Assembly (NCBI GenBank): GCA_023256615.1
Contig: JAGDXO010000006.1
Coordinates: 1-43,733, forward strand
DNA: 43,733 bases
DNA from: Thermoplasmata archaeon
GTDB taxonomy: Archaea; Thermoplasmatota; Thermoplasmata; Thermoplasmatales; GCA-001856825
Reading direction: 5' to 3'
This document shows positions 16,127 to 23,922 of this stretch, piece after piece. Numbering within the stretch: position 1 is the first letter of the stretch; each line of letters opens with the position of its first letter. The position numbers and the translations under genes are program-made. Below the pieces are notes generated by a model. The model had not been told where the DNA came from, did no database searches, and saw only the letters and a program-made list of their open reading frames with translations.

Positions 16127-16137
16127 TATAAATATAT
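16127..16137 (-). promoter_or_regulatory. TATA box of lysA-HxlR
   Basis: The minus strand reads ATATATTTATA, about 17-27 bases before the lysA ATG at 16110. This suggests transcription starting at or just before the ATG. Confidence 0.5.
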
Positions 16138-16141
16138 GGTT

Positions 16142-17266
16142 TTAGAATGCTTTCTGTCTGCTACCTTCCTTTATTGTTTCAACGAGGGAAATCTCCTCTC
16201 CGTTAAGAGCAAGATTTCCAAGTCCTGAGAAATTATCGTCCATTCTGAACCCGTTTTCCATAGGTAACATCATGCCTGAAGTAAGAGTATTCTTCATGTC
16301 AATGTCAGAATCGAGATCCACAAATATTACATTTTTTGTGCTCAGTGAAAAATGTATTCCTGCAGCAATTGCAATTGAACCTTCCATCATGCATCCAACC
16401 ATGTTGGGTAATCCTGCTGCCTCACTTATGTTTGCGATCTTAATTGCATTATGTATTCCACCACTCTTCATAAGTTTAATATTAATCATATCTGCTGCTT
16501 CTTTCTTCACTACCCTTATTGCATCCTCGGGGGAGTGGACGGATTCATCTGCCATTATCCTAGAAGACGTATTCTTTCTGACAAATGCAAGTCCATCTAC
16601 ATCATATGCTATAACAGGTTGTTCCACTAAATCTATTCCAAGTGATTCAAATCTCCTTATGTTAGATATTGCTTCTTTTGGTTTCCAGGCCTGATTTGCA
16701 TCTATAAATATATTTATTCCATTGCCAACAGTGTTAATGACTTCTTCTACCCTTTTCAAATCACTGTTGATTTCCTCCCCTACCTTCATCTTTATTCTCT
16801 TTATACCAATTTTTTTAAGATATTCCGCTTTTTTAACAGCAGAAGCATTATCCATAATGCCAATGGTTACATCCGTTTCAATTTTTTTCCTGTACTTTCC
16901 AAGAAATTTTGATAGAGGAACATTGTGCTCTTTGGAGATCAAATCATAAAGAGCAATATCAAAGGCAGCCTTCGCCGAAGTATTTCTTAGTAATGAATGG
17001 TCTATCTTATCAAATAATAATCCTAAATCATCGGTATCCTCGCCAATCAGTGATGAAGCTATAACCTTGCTTGCTGCTATTGCAGTTTCTTGTGTCTCAC
17101 CAATTATATGAGAAGCAGGGGATGCCTCTCCTATTCCATATAACCCATTTTCTCCATAAATTTTAATGACGACTTCATCGCTCTGTTCTGATGAACCCAG
17201 AGATATTTTGAATGGAGCCTTGTAATAAACCGTTCCCTTAAAAATCTCAATTTTTTCAATTTTCAT
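16142..17266 (-). CDS. Dipeptide epimerase (L-Ala-D/L-Glu epimerase-like), enolase superfamily
   Basis: A 374-residue member of the muconate-lactonising subgroup of enolases. The K-x-K pair is K159/K161, the metal ligands are D189, E215 and D240, and the opposite-face base is in K-L-M-K-S-G-G (K267 by alignment). The block M-V-G-C-M-M-E-G-S and the late D-L-D motif (D317, D319) match the D-x-D that holds the substrate amino group in L-Ala-D/L-Glu epimerases such as YkfB. That favours dipeptide epimerisation over o-succinylbenzoate synthase or muconate cyclase. In bacteria the enzyme recycles wall peptides. The head-to-head neighbour is an NlpC/P60 peptidase, as in the Bacillus ykf operon; lysA follows 31 bases downstream. 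Confidence 0.86.
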   Translation of the reverse strand: MKIEKIEIFKGTVYYKAPFKISLGSSEQSDEVVIKIYGENGLYGIGEASPASHIIGETQETAIAASKVIASSLIGEDTDDLGLLFDKIDHSLLRNTSAKAAFDIALYDLISKEHNVPLSKFLGKYRKKIETDVTIGIMDNASAVKKAEYLKKIGIKRIKMKVGEEINSDLKRVEEVINTVGNGINIFIDANQAWKPKEAISNIRRFESLGIDLVEQPVIAYDVDGLAFVRKNTSSRIMADESVHSPEDAIRVVKKEAADMINIKLMKSGGIHNAIKIANISEAAGLPNMVGCMMEGSIAIAAGIHFSLSTKNVIFVDLDSDIDMKNTLTSGMMLPMENGFRMDDNFSGLGNLALNGEEISLVETIKEGSRQKAF

Positions 17267-17369
17267 TTATTCTCGATTGACAGTGTGAAGAAATATTAAT
17301 TTTTTTTGAGACCAATTATTAACTGGAATCTATAGCAAAGTATTTTTTCAATATTCCGATTCAAAATTC

Positions 17370-18053
17370 ATGCAGATGGTGGTAACCAGTGTTGCGGATG
17401 TAAGAAAAGAGCCAAGGTCAAATTCTGAACTTGATTCACAGCTTATATATGGGGAAACAGTTGAAGTGGTTGAGGAACTCGGTGAATTTTCGCACATCAT
17501 AAGAAAAAATGACGTAGAAGGATTTGTAAAAACTACACTCTTGGGGGAATATTCAACACGTAAGTATAAGCTCAGTAGACAGTACAGAAACAGGATAATG
17601 GCTCTGCCATTCGGGGCTTACCTGAGTGAAGAGGATATTGAAAAATTCTCCATCCCTCAAAGCTTTCTTGTTGATATGGAAAAGAAATTCAATCCAGTTG
17701 ACCTTGCGAATAGATTTATGGGCATTCCCTACCTGTGGGGTGGCACATCAGATTTTGGATTCGACTGCTCCGGTTTCACACAAAGGTTATTTAGATATTC
17801 AGGATATGAAATTCCAAGGAATTCAGACCAGCAGAGGGACGCATCCTTGAACGTGGAGAGCTTGGAAGATGCAAAGAAGGGAGATCTCGTATTTTTCAAG
17901 GGACATGTTGCATTCTATGTGGGTAGAGGAAAAATCATCCATGCAAATGGCCATTACAGCAGAATCACAATGAATGACCTTACAGATGAATCCCCTTATT
18001 CAAGAAGTCTTCTCAATATAATGGAAAAAATTGGACGTTTCCCCCTTCATTAA
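17370..18053 (+). CDS. SH3-NlpC/P60 cysteine peptidase, YkfC-like
   Basis: A 227-residue protein with an SH3b-like head (about 1-60: V-A-D-V-R-K-E-P, then a G-F-V strand) and an NlpC/P60 domain (about 105-215). The catalytic Cys is C133 in F-D-C-S-G-F, and the histidines are H179 (G-H-V-A-F-Y-V-G) and H191 (I-I-H-A-N-G). P-Y-L-W-G-G-T-S before the Cys is the family signature. Relatives cut gamma-D-Glu to diaminopimelate bonds in peptidoglycan peptides. There is no signal peptide, so it works inside the cell, like the recycling enzyme YkfC. It is divergent from the dipeptide epimerase across a 103-base spacer. In an archaeon without murein this points to nutrient salvage. Confidence 0.88.
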   Translation: MQMVVTSVADVRKEPRSNSELDSQLIYGETVEVVEELGEFSHIIRKNDVEGFVKTTLLGEYSTRKYKLSRQYRNRIMALPFGAYLSEEDIEKFSIPQSFLVDMEKKFNPVDLANRFMGIPYLWGGTSDFGFDCSGFTQRLFRYSGYEIPRNSDQQRDASLNVESLEDAKKGDLVFFKGHVAFYVGRGKIIHANGHYSRITMNDLTDESPYSRSLLNIMEKIGRFPLH

Positions 18054-18113
18054 AAATTTTAATTATACTAAAGGAAAATATTAAAGTCAAGTAATTATTT
18101 TGTACTGATAATT

Positions 18114-18617
18114 ATGAGAAAAATGACACAGAAGAATTTGAATGATGCATTCTGCGGGGAAAGCCAGGCCCATATGAAATATCTCATATATTCTGATGTC
18201 GCAGAAAAGAATGGATACAAGAATATCTCCAGACTATTTAAGGCAATATCTTATGCTGAACAGGTCCATGCAACGAACCATTTCAGAAATCTTGGGATGA
18301 TAAAGAGTACTGATCAGAATCTGGAAGATGCAATTGAGGGTGAATCATACGAAGTAAACGAAATGTATCCGGTGTTCAACGAGGTAGCGAAATTCCAGAA
18401 TGAGAAAGGGGCTGAAACATCAACAAAGTACGCACTTGAAGCTGAAAAAATTCATGAGAAAATGTACAGGGATGCACTTGAAAGTGTCAAGAAAAATAAG
18501 GATATAGAAATAGGAGATATCTATATATGCAGTGTCTGTGGATACACAACGACAGGTAAGCCTCCAGAAAAATGTCCAGTATGTGGAGCTTCGTCAAGTT
18601 CGTTCAGGAAGTTTTAA
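18114..18617 (+). CDS. Rubrerythrin
   Basis: A 167-residue non-haem iron peroxidase that reduces hydrogen peroxide in the cytosol. The ferritin-like part (about 5-130) supplies diiron ligands, including E-S-Q-A-H near the start and the E-x-x-H pairs A-E-Q-V-H and A-E-K-I-H. The C-terminal rubredoxin part has C139-x-x-C142 and C154-x-x-C157. The order (diiron, then rubredoxin) and the length are those of a short classical rubrerythrin. It stands alone, and the convergent DUF3783 gene overlaps its stop by 4 bases. Confidence 0.95.
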   Translation: MRKMTQKNLNDAFCGESQAHMKYLIYSDVAEKNGYKNISRLFKAISYAEQVHATNHFRNLGMIKSTDQNLEDAIEGESYEVNEMYPVFNEVAKFQNEKGAETSTKYALEAEKIHEKMYRDALESVKKNKDIEIGDIYICSVCGYTTTGKPPEKCPVCGASSSSFRKF

Positions 18618-18823
18618 TTTATATTCTTTTTAATTTCTTCATCTTCAAGCAATAATTCCTTTATAAGATACCCAACATTCCATTCCATAGTGGTTGGTGT
18701 AGTTACTGCAACTATTGTTTTCTTTCCTATCCCAATCTCCTCAAGGGCCTTTATGATTTTCAAATATTCTTCTTTCTTGAAATTATGGAGAATCATAACT
18801 TTCCTCTCATCATTGGATTGCAT
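18614..18823 (-). CDS. DUF3783 family protein
   Basis: A 69-residue cytosolic protein. The pattern V-M-I-L-H-N-F, then a helix, then I-V-A-V-T-T-P-T-T-M-E-W-N-V-G-Y-L-I-K-E-L-L-L-E-D matches the DUF3783 family, whose members share an A-V/T-x-x-N/T-x-x-W-x-x-x-x-L-x-x-E-L core. No activity is known for the family. It overlaps the rubrerythrin end convergently. An ATG start at 18823 is likely. Confidence 0.7.
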   Translation of the reverse strand: MQSNDERKVMILHNFKKEEYLKIIKALEEIGIGKKTIVAVTTPTTMEWNVGYLIKELLLEDEEIKKNIN

Positions 18824-18841
18824 GACCGCACATGGTGAGAT

Positions 18842-18850
18842 AATTTATAA
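18842..18850 (+). promoter_or_regulatory. TATA box before the 18.9-kb HTH gene
   Basis: AATTTATAA forms a good box A. Transcription would then start near 18870-18875, after TTG 18866. This favours ATG 18920 over TTG 18866 as the real start of the next gene. Confidence 0.4.
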
Positions 18851-18919
18851 AATTATTCTGTATATTTGACAATTAAATACCATGGGAAAATTTTTAATTC
18901 ATATTTCACTGATATTCTG

Positions 18920-19228
18920 ATGAGAAATCTCTCGAAGGAAATTGAACTTACTGATGATCTTAAAATGAGAATTCTCAGGCATTTCAAGAAATATGGCGCT
19001 GACTATGCCAAATCAATTGGAAGAGATCTTGAAATGAATAAAAGGGATGTTTGTGAAGCGCTCAAGAAACTCTTCTCTGAGGGATACATTGAAAAGAGGA
19101 ATTCAGGCATGCTCAAAAGGAAGGAAGCAAGACTCAAGAAGAGGGTTGTAACTACGCCTCATCACACTTATTATGTTTTAAGCGAAAAAGGAAGGCAATT
19201 TTTGAGGGAAGGTGATGAAAGTAAATAA
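18920..19228 (+). CDS. DUF2250-like winged-helix protein
   Basis: A 102-residue winged-helix protein from ATG 18920. The core reads R-H-F-K-K-Y-G-A-D-Y-A-K-S-I-G-R-D-L, then V-C-E-A-L-K-K-L-F-S-E-G-Y-I-E-K-R, and after a Lys-rich stretch ends T-Y-Y-V-L-S-E-K-G. This is the layout of DUF2250 archaeal regulators. The frame is open to TTG 18866 (120 residues), but the extra head falls near the predicted transcript start. It probably binds DNA; the target is unknown. The next gene, a TauE-type permease 31 bases downstream, is a candidate operon partner. Confidence 0.72.
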   Translation: MRNLSKEIELTDDLKMRILRHFKKYGADYAKSIGRDLEMNKRDVCEALKKLFSEGYIEKRNSGMLKRKEARLKKRVVTTPHHTYYVLSEKGRQFLREGDESK

Positions 19229-19259
19229 GAAATTTATAAGATTATTCACTACTGAATAG

Positions 19260-20084
19260 ATGATAGATCTAACATTACTGCAATATTTCCTATCGGTTAT
19301 TTCAGGATTTATTGTCGGCCTGACTTTGGGCCTTATAGGAGGGGGCGGTTCAATCCTAGCTGTTCCTCTTCTCCTTTACTTTGTTGGACTGATATATGAT
19401 GCAAAGACCGCATCATCATTGAATTTCGTTCAACATCTTGTTATAGGAACTACTGCAATGGCAGTGGGCCTAAATGCATACATCAATAGTTACATGCATT
19501 TCAGGAAGAAGAATGTAAAGATAAAGAAAGGCGTAGTTTTCACAATTCCAGGGGTTGCAGGGTCATTTCTTGGCGCATATGTTGGTCATATTGTTAATGG
19601 GACATCACTCCTTTTCCTTTTCGGTATATTGATGATTATTGTTGCATACTCAATGTTGAGACAGAAGAAGAGTGATAATGCTATTCCAACTGAAGGTTGC
19701 AGGATTAACTTCCCTATGCTAATATTAGCAGGGCTGGGTGTAGGCTTTCTTTCAGGTTTCTTTGGAATAGGGGGAGGGTTCCTCATTGTTCCTGCCCTGA
19801 TGTTCGCCGGAGGTCTCGGTATTACAAATGCTGTTGGGACATCCCTTATGGCCGTTGGTACCTTCGGAGTTGTAAGCGGTCTTACCTATCTGCATTATGG
19901 AGAGGTAAACATAATGATAACAATTCTCTATCTCTCCGGAGGGGTATTCGGTGGATATATTGGAACAAGATTTTCCACATCCATGCCAAAGAAGAAGCTG
20001 AGGATAATTTACGCAGTTGTCATAATTTTGGTAGCCATCTACCTCATATACAAGAACATGGGAGGAATAGGTCACTTTTTCTGA
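19260..20084 (+). CDS. TauE/SafE-family anion permease
   Basis: A 274-residue integral membrane protein with about eight helices. The family mark occurs twice, once per half: L-T-L-G-L-I-G-G-G-G-S-I-L-A-V-P-L-L near residue 25 and L-S-G-F-F-G-I-G-G-G-F-L-I-V-P near residue 168. Relatives export sulfite, sulfoacetate or other organosulfur anions. In an acidophile living on sulfur compounds this could relieve sulfite stress, but that is inference. It follows the DUF2250-like gene by 31 bases on the same strand. Its end overlaps the convergent thioesterase by 13 bases. Confidence 0.9.
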   Translation: MIDLTLLQYFLSVISGFIVGLTLGLIGGGGSILAVPLLLYFVGLIYDAKTASSLNFVQHLVIGTTAMAVGLNAYINSYMHFRKKNVKIKKGVVFTIPGVAGSFLGAYVGHIVNGTSLLFLFGILMIIVAYSMLRQKKSDNAIPTEGCRINFPMLILAGLGVGFLSGFFGIGGGFLIVPALMFAGGLGITNAVGTSLMAVGTFGVVSGLTYLHYGEVNIMITILYLSGGVFGGYIGTRFSTSMPKKKLRIIYAVVIILVAIYLIYKNMGGIGHFF

Positions 20085-20476
20085 TCATCAACATATTCAC
20101 TCAATTTCTTTATAATATTTTCATTCAAGTCTGCGGATTTCATATCCTTATCTACAGGAACTACAACAATGGTGCAGTGTGCTGATAATTTATTCTCATC
20201 ATCATTCCATATCTCATAGTCCAGTGTTATGTGTCTCCTGCCTATTTCCAGTATATGCATCATTACCTTTGCGTTCTGGTTGAATTTCAGCGGATACCTG
20301 TAATCGCATTTAGCATGCACTCTCGGAAGAAATATCTCCTCTCCTTCCAGGTTAAGAGAATTGAAAAGTTCCTGTTCAGTCCTTTCGCACAATCTGAAAT
20401 AATTAGAGAAATGAACTATTCCCAGAGCATCAGTATCAACCCAGGGAACTTTGTATATAAATGTAAATTTCTTCAT
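20072..20476 (-). CDS. Acyl-CoA thioesterase, 4HBT hotdog fold
   Basis: A 134-residue hotdog-fold thioesterase when started at ATG 20476, which has GAGGTT six bases upstream. The frame is open to 20536, but the extra head looks like leader. The active-site pattern is W-V-D-T-D-A-L-G-I-V-H-F-S-N-Y-F (D16 and H22), close to the 4-hydroxybenzoyl-CoA thioesterase/YbgC motif. The following strand C-D-Y-R-Y-P-L-K-F also fits. It hydrolyses a CoA thioester in the cytosol; the acyl group is unknown. Confidence 0.88.
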   Translation of the reverse strand: MKKFTFIYKVPWVDTDALGIVHFSNYFRLCERTEQELFNSLNLEGEEIFLPRVHAKCDYRYPLKFNQNAKVMMHILEIGRRHITLDYEIWNDDENKLSAHCTIVVVPVDKDMKSADLNENIIKKLSEYVDDQKK

Positions 20477-20567
20477 GCAATAACCTCTAACATCTATTGA
20501 TGTCGCGTATAAAATAAATACTCTAAGGAATATCAATTATTTTATCCGAGTTAAATATCATTATACC

Positions 20568-21218
20568 ATGGAAAGAATCAGCAAAAGGGTTAGTGAGTAT
20601 CTTTCTTCAAATCCTTGTACTCTTAATGCACTCCAGGGAGGAATCGTGAATTACTCATCCCTAGCAAGGGTTGTAATGAAGGAACTGAATACCCAAAAAT
20701 TCAATGCGGTTCTGGCAGCGCTAAAAAGGTATCCCGAATCTAATCCTTCCCTTGAGTCTGAATACAAAAAGGCACTGCTTAAATCTAGAATTGAAGCATA
20801 TTATTCAATCAGCAATGTCACCATAAGAAATTCTCCTTCTAACTTCATAAAAATGTCTGAAGCTTACAGAGATATATATGAAAGGGGCGGAAGAATCAGG
20901 ATAGTTCAGGGAAACCAGGGAATAGTAATAATAACTGACAGGAATAACGTTGATGAAATAATAGCAAAGTTTCAAGATCATGAAATAATATCTGAGAGGG
21001 ACAAGCTGGGGGAGCTTGTAATAGTGTCCCCACTGGAAATAGAGAATCTGAGGGGATATGTAGCGTATGTTTCTTCCATTATAGCCGTAAATGGAATCAA
21101 TGTTTACCAGGTCGCTTCATTCTATAATGATATCACCTACATCATGGATGAAAAGTATATGTCGTTAGCTCTCAACATTTTTTCAAAATTGATGGCCTTT
21201 AATCATGATGAGGGGTAG
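20568..21218 (+). CDS. ACT-domain protein of unknown role
   Basis: A 216-residue cytosolic protein. The first 70 residues are helical, with a possible helix-turn-helix (S-S-L-A-R-V-V-M-K-E-L). The last 60 residues are a convincing ACT-like domain: L-R-G-Y-V-A-Y-V-S-S-I-I-A-V-N-G-I-N-V-Y-Q-V-A-S-F-Y-N-D-I-T-Y-I-M, the pattern of the aspartokinase regulatory domain. A middle ACT-like unit (R-I-R-I-V-Q-G-N-Q-G-I-V-I-I-T) may pair with it. No catalytic domain is present, so this is likely an amino-acid-sensing or dimerising regulator. It overlaps the convergent membrane gene by 20 bases. Confidence 0.65.
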   Translation: MERISKRVSEYLSSNPCTLNALQGGIVNYSSLARVVMKELNTQKFNAVLAALKRYPESNPSLESEYKKALLKSRIEAYYSISNVTIRNSPSNFIKMSEAYRDIYERGGRIRIVQGNQGIVIITDRNNVDEIIAKFQDHEIISERDKLGELVIVSPLEIENLRGYVAYVSSIIAVNGINVYQVASFYNDITYIMDEKYMSLALNIFSKLMAFNHDEG

Positions 21219-21675
21219 AGCTGCTCAGTCTGCATTCCCCTCTCCCTCTCTTGAACGTTACTTCAATACCGTTTTCCCTGGAGATGCTTATAACCTTATA
21301 TTTCCTTCCAAGAATTTCACCTACCATGCAATATTGTGTTCCACTCCTCTCATAAATGGTCATTGTTGCTAGGCCGGTAATAGGTGCAAAAGGTGAATAG
21401 AGGTAGACAAAAACAAGTCCAGCGATGAAGTTAAGGATGATGTATTCCAGTTGCGTGACTTTGAATATATCATAGGAGATCGGTCCTATTACGAGGACAA
21501 TTATTGTTATAAGATAAACAAGGGAACCTGTGAAACATCCCTCCATATTAGTCACTCTAAGGTTCCTCTCAATTATTTTTGAGGAAAGAATAACCCTTCT
21601 GTTCATCATATATCTCAGGAGATAGAATAACACAATTGAAATCACGAATGTGATTATTCCAGGATAAAGATTCAT
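21199..21675 (-). CDS. Small membrane protein, unknown function
   Basis: A 158-residue protein from ATG 21675. It has three hydrophobic helices (about 4-22, 50-68 and 75-95), then a hydrophilic beta-rich tail (T-M-T-I-Y-E-R-S-G-T-Q-Y-C, G-R-K-Y-K-V-I-S-I) that could form an OB-like domain on the cytosolic side. The ATG shares ATGA with the stop of the thiolase gene upstream, and GGAG precedes it, so this start is preferred over the longer open frame to 21711. It is translationally coupled to the thiolase gene, but no functional link is evident. Confidence 0.68.
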   Translation of the reverse strand: MNLYPGIITFVISIVLFYLLRYMMNRRVILSSKIIERNLRVTNMEGCFTGSLVYLITIIVLVIGPISYDIFKVTQLEYIILNFIAGLVFVYLYSPFAPITGLATMTIYERSGTQYCMVGEILGRKYKVISISRENGIEVTFKRGRGECRLSSSTPHHD

Positions 21676-22583
21676 CTTTTCAACTCCATCTCCATAGCAC
21701 AGCTCTTGCAAATTTCACCTGCAGAGGGTGCACCGCATATCCTGCATCTGTTGACATTAATATCACCCGTGATATTTGCATCAAGTATTTCTCTTATTTT
21801 ATCGTAAGAATTAAGTATTGCGAATTTTGTGCCAGGCGTTCTTTCTTCCCACTTATCTATAGATTCTCTGAACTCATTTCTTATTGCAGAATCAGCATAA
21901 GGGCAGACATCGTGTGAGAAATCTATACCATTCAATATAGCAAATAGTAATATTTCTTTTTCAGGTATTCTTCGAAGAGGCTGAAGTCTGGGTATCAGCC
22001 CTTCCTTCACCCTGAAATGCGGCCCCATCCTACCGAGCCTCTCTATGTCACCTCTGGCAAAGTTCATTATTATAGACTGAGCAGTATCATCGAGGTTCAA
22101 ACCTGTTATCAAATAGTCTACCTTCATATCCAATGAAATATCGTTTAACAGTCTTCTCCTGAATACACCGCAGTAACTGCACGGGGAAAGTGTTCCCTCC
22201 TGGGATATAGAATCCATGGTGATTCCGTACCTTTCCTCCAGTTTAACAATATGATGCTCCACCCCTAGTTTATTTGCGAGATTGATTGCAGAAACCATTG
22301 TTTTCGGTCTATAAGAGTTTATACCTTCGTCTATGGTGATTGCTATAATTCTCACATCCCTCCTCTTTCCAAAAATTTTATGCGTCTCATATAGTGCTAC
22401 AGAGCTATCTTTCCCTCCCGATATAGCAACTCCAAGTGTTACAGGTCTGTCTATCTTTATTTCTTCCCTGAATTCAAGTCTAACCCTCTTTTCGAAGAAT
22501 CTATTGAAATGGTCCTGACACAGATGCGTACCATTGTACCTTATGTAGGCAACTGCATCCTTGTTACAAAATGAGCATTTCAT
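21672..22583 (-). CDS. tRNA 2-thiolation enzyme, TtuA/NcsA family
   Basis: A 303-residue PP-loop ATPase that activates a tRNA uridine by adenylation and inserts sulfur. It has a zinc finger at the head (C3, C6, C22, H25), the PP-loop SGGKDS (55-60), a mid-protein C-S-Y-C-G pair with R-R-R next to it (catalytic Cys and Fe-S site), and a tail zinc finger C-R-I-C-G...C-K-S-C. The choice between U54 thiolation (TtuA) and U34 wobble thiolation (NcsA/Ncs6) cannot be settled here. Start ATG 22583 (M-K-C-S-F-C) fits the family; an in-frame extension to 22667 would place a hydrophobic head before the zinc finger and is rejected. It is divergent from the TrmB-type gene. Confidence 0.88.
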   Translation of the reverse strand: MKCSFCNKDAVAYIRYNGTHLCQDHFNRFFEKRVRLEFREEIKIDRPVTLGVAISGGKDSSVALYETHKIFGKRRDVRIIAITIDEGINSYRPKTMVSAINLANKLGVEHHIVKLEERYGITMDSISQEGTLSPCSYCGVFRRRLLNDISLDMKVDYLITGLNLDDTAQSIIMNFARGDIERLGRMGPHFRVKEGLIPRLQPLRRIPEKEILLFAILNGIDFSHDVCPYADSAIRNEFRESIDKWEERTPGTKFAILNSYDKIREILDANITGDINVNRCRICGAPSAGEICKSCAMEMELKR

Positions 22584-22630
22584 TATACTTGTAGTGAAAA
22601 AAAATATTAAAGGCTTGTTTATACTATAGT

Positions 22631-23359
22631 ATGGAAGATTTTGAAAAAGAGCTGGCGGATATTTCAAAATATTTTGAAAAATTCGCTATGACGGAATATG
22701 AATTGAGGGCATTTCTTGCCCTTGTGATGCTTGGGACAAGTACCCCCGATAATATAGCGATGACTGCTAAAATACCCAGGACATCTACTTACAAGATACT
22801 TGAAAAACTGGAGGAGCGAGGTCTTATAACATCAATGGAGGGTAGACCGAAGGTATTCAAGGCAAGGAATATATATGAAGTCAGGAAAATGTTCTCTGAA
22901 AATGTGGATGTGCTTTTTGAGAAACTAACGGAACTGAGTGACATCCTTACAGAAAAGGGGGAGCCTCAGCTTATTTTCACAATCTATGGAAAGGAGAGGG
23001 TAATAGAGAAAATGAAGGAGGTACTGAACTCGGCTGAAAGATATGCAACAATTTCAACACCAAGATTGCGAGAAATCAGGCAGGAACTTGGTAAGGAAAT
23101 AGAATCTGCATTATCCAGAAATGTCACAATAAACATAGTGGCGCCAGACAATCAGAGGGCACCTCCTGGAACCAGGATTTACCGGAACAACAGCCTTATC
23201 GCTACTGACTTGGTCGCAGATGGATCAAAGGCAATAATAGCCGCTCCAGATTTATCTGCTTGTGGTTTTACAGATAATCCTATACTGGCTGAGCATCTGA
23301 ATGAATTCGTGGAAATTCTTACTACAAAAAATGGAATGAACCATGAGAGATTGGCATGA
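22631..23359 (+). CDS. TrmB-family transcriptional regulator
   Basis: A 242-residue regulator with a winged-helix head and a ligand-binding tail. The head has M-T-E-Y-E-L-R-A-F-L-A-L, then I-P-R-T-S-T-Y-K-I-L-E-K-L-E-E-R-G-L-I, then G-R-P-K-V-F-K-A, the standard TrmB pattern. The tail (about 110-235) resembles the PLD-like sugar-binding domain of this family in shortened form. TrmB proteins usually watch sugars, but its stop overlaps the guaAA start (ATGA), so here it may watch purine supply or simply share a promoter. It is divergent from the thiolase gene across 47 bases. Confidence 0.85.
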   Translation: MEDFEKELADISKYFEKFAMTEYELRAFLALVMLGTSTPDNIAMTAKIPRTSTYKILEKLEERGLITSMEGRPKVFKARNIYEVRKMFSENVDVLFEKLTELSDILTEKGEPQLIFTIYGKERVIEKMKEVLNSAERYATISTPRLREIRQELGKEIESALSRNVTINIVAPDNQRAPPGTRIYRNNSLIATDLVADGSKAIIAAPDLSACGFTDNPILAEHLNEFVEILTTKNGMNHERLA

Positions 23360-23922
23360 AGATATATGTTTTAGATAACGGAGGCCAGTGGACTCACAGG
23401 GAATGGAGGGTCCTGAGGGATCTGGGTGTAAATGCAGAAATAAAAAGAAATGATTCAGAGATTGATGAGCTAATTGACGCTGATGGTCTTGTTCTATCGG
23501 GTGGGGCAGCGTCGATAGCATATGAAACCTTTAAGTTGGGTAACACTGCACTATATCTCGAAAAAATGAACATACCTATCCTTGGAATATGTGCTGGAGC
23601 TCAGTTTATTGGTATGTATTATGGTGCAAGGGTCGGGCCAGCAGAGCATCCTGAATTCGGGAAGGTAAGAATATCTGTAAGTAAGGAGGGATCACTACTC
23701 AAAGGTCTTCCTGATGAATTCTATGCCTGGGAAAGCCACAATGATGAGGTCAAAGAAGTACCTACTCATTTTGAGCTTGGTGCATCATCCGAAACCTGCA
23801 GAATACAATATTTCTTCAGTGAGAGTCTTAAGAGATATGCCCTTCAATTCCATCCCGAAGTAGAGCATACACAATACGGTACAAACATATTCAAAAATTT
23901 CATTGATTTATGTGCTCCCTGA
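23356..23922 (+). CDS. guaAA: GMP synthase glutaminase subunit A
   Basis: A 188-residue class I glutamine amidotransferase, the stand-alone archaeal subunit that feeds ammonia to the GuaAB synthetase for XMP to GMP. The triad is C79 (G-I-C-A-G-A-Q-F), H166 and E168 (F-H-P-E). The opening D-N-G-G-Q-W-T-H-R-E-W-R-V-L-R-D-L-G and the E-S-H-N-D-E segment are diagnostic of the archaeal subunit. The loop after the nucleophile reads A-G-A-Q, where G-H-Q is usual. It is translationally coupled to the TrmB gene. guaAB is not in the window. The end overlaps convergent UPF0200 by 23 bases. Confidence 0.93.
   Translation: MKIYVLDNGGQWTHREWRVLRDLGVNAEIKRNDSEIDELIDADGLVLSGGAASIAYETFKLGNTALYLEKMNIPILGICAGAQFIGMYYGARVGPAEHPEFGKVRISVSKEGSLLKGLPDEFYAWESHNDEVKEVPTHFELGASSETCRIQYFFSESLKRYALQFHPEVEHTQYGTNIFKNFIDLCAP

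Noticed and set aside
16272-16694. 140-codon plus-strand frame opposite the dipeptide epimerase
   Set aside because: It is a shadow of a well-supported enzyme gene with all catalytic motifs on the other strand.
22584-22667. N-terminal extension of the thiolase
   Set aside because: It would place a hydrophobic head before the zinc finger that starts this family, and it reaches into the divergent TrmB promoter and gene.
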